A stretch of 64,000 nt of DNA from Bolinopsis microptera. Lineage: Eukaryota; Ctenophora; Tentaculata; Lobata; Bolinopsidae. This document shows positions 35,301-47,300 of this stretch, piece by piece. Numbering within the stretch: the stretch's first letter is position 1; every line of letters starts with the position of its first letter. The stretch covers positions 17,997,118 to 18,061,117 of the forward strand of contig NC_087078.1 of assembly GCF_026151205.1 (NCBI RefSeq). The letters are read 5' to 3'. The notes under the pieces are model-generated. The model did no database searches. It was not told the DNA's origin and saw only the letters and a list, made by a program, of their open reading frames with translations. The translations under genes were made by a program, and so were the position numbers.

Positions 35301-38300
35301 CCTTGTAAGTTTGGAGGGTTCTGTTTACTAAATATATCACTCTGTGAACTGAAGATTCCTTGTAAGTTTTGAGGGTTCTGTTTACTAAATATATCACTCT
35401 GTGAACTGAAGATTCCTTGTAAGTTTTGAGGGTTCTGTTTACTAAATATACTCTGTGAACTGAAGATTCCTTGTAAGTTTTGAGGGTTCTGTTTACTAAA
35501 TATATCACTCTGTGAACTGAAGATTCCTTGTAAGTTTTGAGGGTTCTGTTTACTAAATATACTCTGTGAACTGAAGATTCCTTGTAAGTTTTGAGGGTTC
35601 TGTTTACTAAATATATCACTCTGTGAACTGAAGATTCCTTGTAAGTTTTGAGGGTTCTGTTTACATAAATATATCACTCTTTTAGGTTTTCTGGTACTTA
35701 TAGCTGTGTTTTTGTAAACCAGTTCCAGTGATAAATGGTAAGAAATGTAACAATGACAAGTCACTTAAGTCCAGCAATGTTTAGGTCGACACTAAAAGTA
35801 ACTTACATTGATCATGTAACTTAATTTTCAGTAAAAGACGCGTTCACTGAGCCCCAGACGCAAATCCCCGACGTTCTGGTCTGGATGATATCAAACGGTG
35901 AGCGGATAGCTTACTTCAAAGCTCCCATCCATCACTTCCTGTTCCACAGACGGAACCCTGGCTATGCTTGTAGCAAGTTCCGGAGCATACAGATGAGGGT
36001 GAGCACTTGGAATGTCAAAACTTGACATATTCTTGGATCAAAATGCGAAATTCTTTCACGAATAATTCCTTCCTTGTTACTCTTATATATATTGTTACTC
36101 TTATATATATTCAGAAGAACATGAATGTGGTATATATACCACATTCATGTTCTTCTGAATTTATCTATTCAAGATAAAAGCTTACCAAGCTCTTACTCTC
36201 AGTACCTGGGAAGTAAGGAGGACAGAACAGCTTGCCTCTTGAAGTGTTTCGGCTGGTTTGGAACTGAAGAAGAGTACTGGAATTACGATATCCCCTCTGA
36301 TGGTAGGATCACCGTGTACGCGGAGACCTTTGAGAACCAGACGGTGATGGGAACCACGTGGAGTATCAAGGGTCTCACTAGACCTGAGTTTTCTAACCCT
36401 GATGGAAAGGTTAGGGGGGGGGGGCAAAGGGGAGGGGGGGGGAGGCAAAGTCAGTATACATGCAGTGGGTCGTACAACATCGCCATGTTTCATATTTGAG
36501 AGTTGTTGCTCAGATGACATACAGCTGTGCTTATTAATTTGAGAATTCGGTCACCAAAAGTTTAAACTTCAATTGTAATTAGAGACCACGCCTATTCAAA
36601 ATTAAATCACCCATATCGTTTTCTGCGAACATGCTAGACGCCCTAAATTTTGCGGATTACTTTAAATCATTAATAGCTGTATCTGATTGAAATGACACAC
36701 GACTCCACAGATTGCACTGCCACAAGCTGCATTTATACCACCTAAAGGATGGGAATGGGGAGAAGAGTGGCAGGTCTCCCTCGACTTCAGGTTCTTTTTA
36801 AACATGCTACTTGTTTTATAGTTTTCTTATTGAGTTTTAGTCGCTGCAATGATGAAAGAGCACTATTCAGTGACAACCTGCATGTTGCAGCTCTATGGTG
36901 ACAGAAGACTACAATATGAACGAATATACTGACCGGATATTCGAAGTGGACTTGAGGGAACATGGTAAAAATTGGAGCTCTGCCAAGAAAGTATGGATGA
37001 ACTCGGACATGGAGGAGGTAAACTGGAATGACGAGATGCCTCCAGGGTGGGAGAACAAAACCGACTGGAGTATTGACAGCAACCAACCCGGCGATGGAGA
37101 TAGTGAGTTTAATTCGCATCCTTTTCAAAAAGTTCTGCTGGTATCATACTACGGGGCATCATATTTAAATATTGTTACCATGATAGACATAGATAAAAAT
37201 AAGAATTGACTGACACCCTCCCCGCACTCAGATTGGCAGTACGCAGTGGAAGTAGACTCGGCAGACTTCACCTCCTCCTTCAAACCCTACCACTACTGTA
37301 GGAGGAGACTCTGGCTTAGGGAGAGAGTCAAGACTGGTGATACTGTCATCCCCACTGTTGCTGTGAGAACATTTAGATTGAGTTAAAGTTAAATATAGGT
37401 ATTCTGATTTCTCCGTAGTGAGTTTGATCGTTCACACTGCCGCTTCACTGTATGATATAAGGAAATTAAATTAGTGAGCCCCTTCATTGCACCAATTCTT
37501 TGATACTCTACCCTTCAAGAGAGTCCTTCAAGAACTATAATCCACTCTGACATCCCATTTCTCAGGAAGTAGTGGCTGAGACTGGAGGCTGGGACTACGC
37601 TAAAACCTTCCAGAGCAAGTTCCACAGCGGGGAGATGAACAGTGACATTGTCCGGAGACGCCGCTGGAGACGCATGTTGAACAGCAGAAATGCTGGACCT
37701 GTTTGCTTCGAGGTAGGTTTTCTGCGAGATCTGTTAATTTCTCTTTGATCATGATTATATATATATGTTATGTATATTATTCTTTTTAGACTTGCAACAT
37801 TTCTGCTGATGCATTGAAGGATCGAAACGCTTCTATCATACCTATCTTGAAATTTCGAGTAAGAGATATGGTGGTTTAAGAGTTAAGTATGAAATAACGA
37901 GGTTAAGACATTTGGAATAAAAGAGGATGTGTTCAGTGTTAAACTTTGTACTGGTATCAGGTATGGAATGAAGACGCACAGGTTCTAGTACCCCCGGTTA
38001 TGGTACTAGAGTTCCCTGAAGTTAACACATACGAAGTACGGACACACATCTACCAAGGTAATAGGAATATCTCACTTTTACTAATCCAGTAATTGAAAAA
38101 TAAACTGTCACAGGCTGTGACACATAAACTGTCACAGGCTGTGACACAGCCTGTGACACAGCCTGTGACACCTGTGACTAACAGGTAGAGAACTGAGCAG
38201 CCCGGAGGTGGATGGAACTATAAACGCGTACTGTGTGGTGAGTTGCTGGAGACACACTGCCATTACTCGTACCATAAAGAAGCAGCTATCACCTACGTGG

Positions 38301-41300
38301 GACCAGTCCTTCATGTTTAAAGGTGAGTTTTGTAGTTGTGAAGAGATCATGTCGATTGCTTTACTGTAGTTTCCTTCGCTAATTCTCATTCGTCTGATTT
38401 CCGCAAGTCACTTACCTCAGCACATCCCATTTTAACTCCAAATATTTAATCAATCAGACAACCTGATGATTCATCGCGACTCGTTTAGGATATATGATCA
38501 TGGAACTAAGGTGGAATGGTTAATAGGTGATCGGTGTGCGAAAATATCGATATTTTTCAAATCTTGAGACAGTATTTCTTGAAATAAAGTGGAATTTATA
38601 AAGGCATTTAAGCTCGACTTGACATCTTTCCATTTTGCGAGAAACGATTTGCACTACCGGTTATCTGATATTGTGATTAAATGATTCTAACGCAAAACTA
38701 AGTACCCAGCAAAACTGGGTGATCCCTTGAAGAAAAAACCTTTCAGTTCAGTTAGGAATTGCATTGAAAGGCAAGACCCATGAATTTTCAAAGGAAAAAG
38801 AAAACGAGTTAATTTTATTTGAATAAAATTGAATATTCTGATGCTGAGTTTCAAATGAACACCCCCTTCGTGATTCGTATCTTAGACATAATAATCAAAT
38901 CTTAACAATAACAATGATAATCCAACCTTAATAATCATATTACCACCTAAATGACCTTTTTATATCACACGATATCAATCTTTCTATTGACTGCAATCCA
39001 CCAAGGTATAACGATAAACGGAAACACGAACGATGTCAGGAACTCCTTGCCGTCAGTCACCATCACTATTTGGCACAATGGAGCTAATGTAAGCAACAAC
39101 TCTTATTTCACTTCGTTTACATCAGTCCCTCACTAATTATACAAATTCCTCTTGACAAGACTAGATATTGTATGTTCATTGTTAATGCTAAGTTATCACG
39201 CGTGTAAATTTACGCAACTCTATTAGAAATAGTATAATTCACACAGCAAATCGGTCACGGAATAAATTACTAATTGGTTTTCCGTTTTCTCCAACGTACA
39301 CATCTAGATTAAAACTAAGAGCAAGAAACTAACTATAAAAAAGAACTAACGGTATAAGTTGTCCAGCTTAAAGTTTCAAGAGATGAATCCCTTAGGCAGA
39401 TGTGCCGGTGGGAGTATCGTCCCTACAGCCGTACCCCTTCTTTGGAGAGAACTATCATGTCAGCCGGATGATGTGGTACCCTGTATACACAAACGGGGAA
39501 CACCACGGTGATATTCTTGCTGCTTTTGAGATATTCCAGGTTTATATCTATAAGTTTGTTTATATTATATGTAAACTGTTAGTTTATATGTTGGTATTAA
39601 TAGAGTCAGCTAACAGGGCTTTGTTATTGATAGAGTATACGGGCTCTCAAGATATTCAAGATTAATGACGATGATATTTGTATTAGTGTAAAGTGGTGTA
39701 AGTTTAGTTAACTCACGTTTACAATGAACCTGTAAACGTTACAACATGCAGTTACAACTACTTTATTTGGCAGACGGTAAAGGGCGAGGACATACCGTTT
39801 GTACCACCTCCCCACCCTAGCGGTACGGGGCTCCAGGTTCCTCCAGGCATCAGACCCATACTCAAGCAGACAAGAATTGAGGTACCGTTTTGATTTTGAT
39901 GGAGTTGTTTTCCTTTAACGAATATGCATACTAATACCATAGTTAGCGCATTATGAATACTAGCAGGAACCCGTCTAACCCTATAGACCACTAGAGACTA
40001 AAATCATTATTATGTATTTAATTCGCGTTTTTGACACCAATTAGGGTCCAAATTTTGGGCACTAAAATTCTTATTCCTTGGCCAATTGTTAGCGCATTAT
40101 GAATATTTTCTGGAAGTATTTCTGTACAGGAATGTGTTGACCTGCAAATAAATGCTTGTGGCAAATTAGTTCCCAGGTGGTTAACCAAACTATGCATGGT
40201 TAATGGTTACATATTTATGCTTGTCGCTTACTGCTAATAGAGATCTTCAATCTCGTAGTTGGATATAGCAGAAGACATCGTATAGATATCAAAGATATAA
40301 AGCAGAAGGTATCGCAAATGTATTTAAGTCATGATTTATAAAAACCGGTTATTTAACCAATCCAAACCAGTTCAGTCTCATTAAGTAGTTTAGGATAAAT
40401 CACAAGTTAAACACCACCAACGCCGGTAACACCCTCACAAACCGTTCAGGTTCTCAGCTGGGGGTTGCGTCATCTCAAATTCTGGAGTGGAAAACCTATT
40501 ATTAACCCGCGGTTGGAGATTGAATGCGGAGGAGCAATCCTAATTCTCCCTAACATTGACGATGTGTTAAACAACCCCAACTTCCCCCAAACAGCTCACT
40601 ATTTCGACTGTCCTCTCCCTCAGGAGAACAACTTCAAACCTCCCATCAACATTAGACTCCTAGATCAGCGACCTAATGGGTTTACTCCTTTAGTGGGAAA
40701 ATACATCATCAAAGATTTCAAACCGTTCGATCCTGACTGGATCATGGCACAGTTGACACAGAGAAAAGACAATGCTGAGGATGAGAAGGACAGTGATAAA
40801 AACTCTCTCATCTCCGAGGAGAAGGAAGAGAAGGAGGAGAGTATTGCTGAGACGGTTGTTATAATTGAGGACGAGATCGATTATCCGACAGGTTTAAACT
40901 TACATTATACTTTTGCACAACTGGTTACAGTTATTAAATGAGCCCAGCCTGTTAATATCTCACAGATTGTTGGCAATGTTTAGTGTCCCAAATGCAGAAA
41001 CCACTCTTTTCAGATTATCAAGGTAACTGTTCCCAAGGTAACTGTTCCCAAGGTTACTGTTCCCAATACTGTTGACAACACAAAATCTCTAAAATATCAC
41101 CTCTCTCAGGTTGTGCTGCTTGCCTGAGCAAGAAGAAGATTGTAGGCAAGAGTGGGACTGGCCAGACTCCCGTAACCCTCATTGACGAATCAGACGACTG
41201 GGAGTTCCTCTCCATGTACTGGTGGTCCAGGTCAGTATAGTTAGAATTCAGTCTGGAGACTGGAAGTTCCTCTCCATGTACTGGTGGTCCAGGTCAGTAC

Positions 41301-44300
41301 AGTTAGAATTCAGTTCCTCTCCATGTACTGGTGGTCCAGGTCAGTACAGTTAGAATTCAGTTCCTCTCCATGTACTGGTGGTCCAGGTCAGTACAGTTAG
41401 AATTCAGTCTGGAGACTGGGAGTTCCTCTCCATGTACTGGTGGTCCAGGTCAGTACAGTTCGAATTCAGTTCCTCTCCATGTACTGGTGGTCCAGGTCAG
41501 TACAGTTAGAATTCAGTTCCTCTCCATGTACTGGTGGTCCAGGTCAGTACAGTTAGAATTCAGTCTGGAGATCTTATACTACAATTAAATGTTGAAACGA
41601 TCATTATTGATGGTTATGGTATGGTGTGAAAATATATTTTCCTTGAGCGTATCTCAACAAATTAATCAAGAGGATTTACAATCATTACGATTGATTAAGA
41701 AATATTACGAGGGGATTTACGAATCATTGATAAATTCAAAATACAAGTGCAACACAAGTATCAGCACCGTTAAAATCTACACTATACATTATTTTCATAG
41801 AATATATATATATATTCGGCAATCGGCAACTACTATAAAACAGATTCGGGCGCGCAATAATTATCCAAGCAGCGATCCAATCTATCAAAAGAACCCTTTT
41901 ATTTTAAAAACATCGTTAAAAGTTCTTTCACTGATTTGTTAATTTGTCTCCTAAAACATCTAGCAACTCTTCTGGAACGTTTACACAAGCTTGATCCGGT
42001 ATATCGATATCTAAGATTAGGTCGATCAAGAGGGCGCTTCTAGTTGGAACCATGGCTGTTATTGGTGAAGATTCCCGGTTCAGTCGTCCTGATACATCCT
42101 CCCACTGAAAATAATTTAGATTTAGCATTGCATAATTTTGGGTGGTCATAATTATGAACGCAAAGATTTCTTTGAACGTACAGGGTAACTGAACTTTAAT
42201 TTGGGTTGACATCACCTGAGTGCTAACTGCTAAGCCCTCTAGCGCTCAAGTTATATCCGACCAAATAAATTCCAACGAGGTATATTTTACATCTAGATAT
42301 TTGAACTCTAACCTCTATCCCTGAGATGTCCTGGTCTCCGTATGTCCCCGTTCTGAACAAGATTTCGTTCCCCTCACCCATAGCCCACACTCCCTCCGGA
42401 GTAACCTTGACCTTCCTAGCTTTGCCAGGTATTCGCTCCCACGTGCTTGCAGTCCATCTGAAGAGGTCATGGTTGGAGGCCACACCCCATACGTTATCAT
42501 TGTCACTCACATCAACCTGGAATGTTAAAGTTTAGATGAATAGCGTTTTGGAGATTGCTTCGTTATAATTCAAGGTTACATCTCCTTATAACGAACATGT
42601 AAGGGAGCAATAAAAATAGGAAGGTTGGGAAAGATGTAAGTGATATTAAAGCACACTCTGCCATGTAACTAACATCGACGAAGTCTCCAGGGAGTTGTAA
42701 CCAGCTATCTCCTCCCAAGTACTTGTAGACATTCCGACCAGGACCTATTCCCCATACAGTTGCTCCAGAGGAAACCTTCGTTAGTTTACCACCCGTTACT
42801 TTAGCCCAACATAATCCTGCAATACAAGGTTTTATTTAACAAATATTATGAACGGCATTAAATTGATATTATTTCATATTTGATTTAACGTGCATCATTC
42901 TATATTTAATTTGTTTAAGTAATGGTGCAAAAATAAATGTGCTAGAAGTATTGTCATGTTCTTCATTACTTCCAGTGTCGAGTTTGAAAACGTCCTCCTC
43001 GCTATCAACTCCCCACATTCCTGCTTTTCCTTTAGATATCTGAGCGACCTTTCCCAGGGATTTGTCACAGGCTGAGGTTAAGTATTCATTAAACTGGTGT
43101 ATATTTCTTGTTGATATTAAAACTGAAAGAACTAATATCTAATAAGTTTTTAAGTTTGAACACTGTTCTTATGTATTACTGTAAGAAAACCTGGGCAGGG
43201 GTCAGAGTTGCAGGATTGAGTCTGAACATCGTCTCCTACACACACTGCCCCGCCATTAGCAGGGGCAGGGTTGTTACATTCCTTGGATCTGATCTGGGTA
43301 CCTTTTCCTCCACAAACAGCTGAGCATTTCGACCAAGCCCCATATTCACCCCAACCTCCATCAACTGCAGAGCAAGGGTCAGAGTTGCAGGATTGAGTCT
43401 GAACATCGTCTCCTACACACGCTGACCCGCCTTTAGCAGGAGCAGGGTTGTTACATTCCTTGGATCTGATCTGGGTACCTTTTCCTCCACAAACAGCTGA
43501 GCATTTCGACCAAGCCCCATATTCGCCCCAACCTCCATTTACTGCGCAAGGGTCAGAGTTGCAGGATTGAGTCTGAACATCGTCTCCTACACACGCTGAC
43601 CCACCGTTAGCAGGGGCAGGGTTGTTACATTCCTTGGATCTGATCTGGGTACCTTTTCCTCCACACTCAGCTGAACATGTTGACCAAGCCCCATATTCAC
43701 TCCAACCTCCATTTACTGCGCAAGGGTCAGAGTTGCAGGATTGAGTCTGTGAATCGTCTCCTACACACGCTGCCCCTCCATTAGCAGGAGCAGGGTTGTT
43801 ACATTGCTTGGATCTGATCTGGGTGCCTTTTCCTCCACAAACAGCTGAGCATTTCGACCAAGCCCCATATTCACCCCAACCTCCATTTACTGCGCAAGGG
43901 TCAGAGTTGCAGGATTGGGTCTGTGAATCGTCTCCTACACACGCTGCCCCGCCATTAGCAGGAGCAGGGTTGTTACATTGCTTGGATCTGATCTGGGTAC
44001 CTCCATTACACTCAGCTGAACATTTTGACCAAGCCCCATATTCACTCCAACCTCCATTTACTGCGCAAGGGTCAGAGTTGCAGGATTGAGTCTGTGAATC
44101 GTCTCCTACACACGCTGCCCCACCGTTAGCAGGGGCAGGGTTGTTACATTCCTTGGATCTGATCTGGGTACCTTTTCCTCCACACTCAGCTGAACATTTC
44201 GACCAAGCCCCATATTCACTCCAACCTCCATTTACTGCGCAAGGGTCAGAGTTGCAGGATTGAGTCTGAACATCGTCTCCTACACAGGCTGCCCCACCGT

Positions 44301-47300
44301 TAGCAGGAGCAGGGTTGTTACATTCCTTGGATCTGATCTGGGTGCCTTTTCCTCCACAAACAGCTGAGCATTTCGACCAAGCCCCATATTCACCCCAACC
44401 TCCATTTACTGCGCAAGGGTCAGAGTTGCAGGATTGGGTCTGTGAATCGTCTCCTACACACGCTGCCCCGCCATTAGCAGGAGCAGGGTTGTTACATTGC
44501 TTGGATCTGATCTGGGTACCTTTTCCTCCACAAACAGCTGAGCATTTCGACCAGGCCCCATATTCACCCCATCCTCCATTTACTGAAAAAGAGATGGTCT
44601 GTTAATCTGAGGGGTTCAAACTAAAATAATTTTGAATAAATTTGGCCTCGAAAATACTGCGTTACTGGTTAGTGGTTAGGTTACCTGGACAAGGATCCGA
44701 ATTGCAAGTGTAGGTTTCTGAAATTTGTCCACTGCAATATGCTCCCCCGATACCAGGAGCGGGGCTGCTACATTTCCTGTATCTGGTTTTGGTACCAACA
44801 CCGCAGTCAGCCGTGCATTGCGACCAAGCACCGAAATCACCCCATTCTCCGTCAACTGAAGATCTTGTTTTAGGATCTATTTGCCGAACTTCACAGTGCA
44901 AAGGCTACTCTTTCTGTTTTGTTTTTACCATAAGTACAAAGTTACTTTAACAACACGAATTCAGAAACTTTTTAAATCGTTGATTTCGGCAAAACGTAAC
45001 GCCAACCACATTTCTGTAGCTAATTGTCACTGAGAGTGAGCCATGTTACCACTATCGCGTATATTTTTATGATTTATATTGAAATTCGCATATTACTTTC
45101 ATAGAATTTAGCAATCAACAAGATCAAAAGGAATACCAACCTATACATGGTTCAGAGTTGCAGGATCTAGTTTGTGAATCGTCTCCTACACACGCTGCCC
45201 CACCATTAACAGGAGCAGGGTTGCTACATTCCCTGTATCTAGTTTTGGTACCAACGCCGCAGTCAGCCGTGCATTGCGACCAAGCACCGAAATCACCCCA
45301 TTCTCCGTCAACTGAAGATCTTGTTTTAGGATCTATTTGCCGAACTTCACAGTGCAAAGGCTACTCTTTCTGTTTTGTTTTTACCATAAGTACAAAGTTA
45401 CTTTAACAACACGAATTCAGAAACTTTTTAAATCGTTGATTTCGGCAAAACGTAACGCCAACCACATTTCTGTAGCTAATTGTCACTGAGAGTGAGCCAT
45501 GTTACCACTATCGCGTATATTTTTATGATTTATATTGAAATTCGCATATTACTTTCATAGAATTTAGCAATCAACAAGATCAAAAGGAATACCAACCTAT
45601 ACATGGTTCAGAGTTGCAGGATCTAGTTTGTGAATCGTCTCCTACACACGCTGCCCCACCATTAACAGGAGCAGGGTTGCTACATTCCTTGGATCTGATC
45701 TGGGTACCTTTTCCTCCACACTCAGCTGAACATTTCGACCAAGCCCCATATTCACTCCAACCTCCATCAACTGCAGAGCAAGGGTCAGAGTTGCAGGATT
45801 GAGTCTGAACATCGTCTCCTACACACGCTGCCCCACCATTAACAGGAGCAGGGTTGTTACATTCCTTGGATCTGATCTGAGTTCCTCCTCCGCATAAATC
45901 TGAACATTCCGACCAAGCCCCATATTCACCCCAACCTCCGTCAACTGAATTTGTTTGCTTTTATGATTTGTAGGGTTCAAAGTAATAACTGATTAAAACA
46001 AGTTAAGAAGAATTTATTACTCGCCGTAATATGATCGGTTACGTAAATTCTCGATGTTTTCATTTATTAATATTATTATTGAAATTGTGCTTACGGAAAA
46101 TATTTTCAAATATTGATTTTAAACTAAAATATGGACGATGGTAAGGGTTGGTGTTAGAATAACAGCTGTGCTCGAGTTAGGTTCCAGACTCATTTTCAAT
46201 TGAGATGAATTGGATTAAAATAGACTGCACTCAGACTATCATATTGTGTAGTCACAAAACATTAAAGGACGTTTTTGGATAATATTTTGTGTTTTGTAGC
46301 AAGTGAAACTCTTGTAGAGGTACAAGATCGGTTGAGATTATATAAATCGGATATCCGATGTCCTATCAGGTTTATAAAATCCCGATTAGATTCCAACTCA
46401 CTACTTATAATTGTATCTATCGGTTACAAACATACAATCATCTTCAGGGGTGTAGGAAGCGGGGGGGCAGGGGGGGCCATCGCCCCCCCATAAAATTTGG
46501 GCAAGGGGCCAAAAAGGGCCAACTTTTTAATTTAGGCTTTTAAAAATTTTTGGGAAACATTTTTTTCCCCCGAAAATTTTAAAGTCAAAAATTTTCAAAG
46601 TTTTCTTGAAAACTACTTTTGTTCATGTTTCATGCTACCCTGATCATTATGAGCCGAAAATATTTTTTTCGGTTTTCGAAGTTCGACATACGATTTTGGA
46701 CTCGAGGGTTCCCCTTTGTGATGCGATCTCGGAAGGCAGGCCTCCCCTTCGCAATACGAGCTCGGAAGCGGGAGCTCTGCTTTCAGAGGTACGTATCGTG
46801 AATGACTCGGACCGAAAATTTTCTAAGTCAAAAATTTTCAAAGTTTTCTTGAAAACTACTTCTGTTCATGTTTCATGCTACCCTGATCATTCTGAGCCGA
46901 AAATATTTTTTTCGGTTTTCGAAGTCCGCACCTACCCTTCGATATACGATTTTAAACTCGTGGGTTCCCCTTTGTGATGCGATCTCGGAAGGCAGGCCTC
47001 CCCTTCGTAATACGAGCTCGGAAGCGGGAGCTCTGCTTTTAGAGGTACGTATCGTGAATGACTCGGACCGAAAATTTTCTAAGTCAAAAATTTTCAAAGT
47101 TTTCTTGAAGTTGAAAACTACTTTTGTTCATGTTTCATGCTACCCTGATCATTATGAGCCAAACATATTTTTTTCGGTTTTCGAAGTTCGACATACGATT
47201 TTGGACTCGAGGGTTCCCCTTTGTGATGCGATCTCGGAAGGCAGGCCTCCCCTTCGCAATACGAGCTCGGAAGCGGGAGCTCTGCTTTCAGAGGTACGTA

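Noticed and set aside
34760-35764. 334-codon minus-strand frame with QNPQNLQGIFSSQ repeats
   Set aside because: Antisense of the exon-donor minisatellite. The repeat switches frame as unit length varies, which a real protein repeat would not do.
41589-41942. 117-codon plus-strand frame
   Set aside because: It overlaps the 3' UTR and stop of the nested minus-strand gene, has no start context and has low-complexity codon use.
43796-45802. Plus-strand frames reading LHCLDLIWVPFPPQTAEHFDQ repeatedly
   Set aside because: They are the exact antisense of the TSP1 exons.
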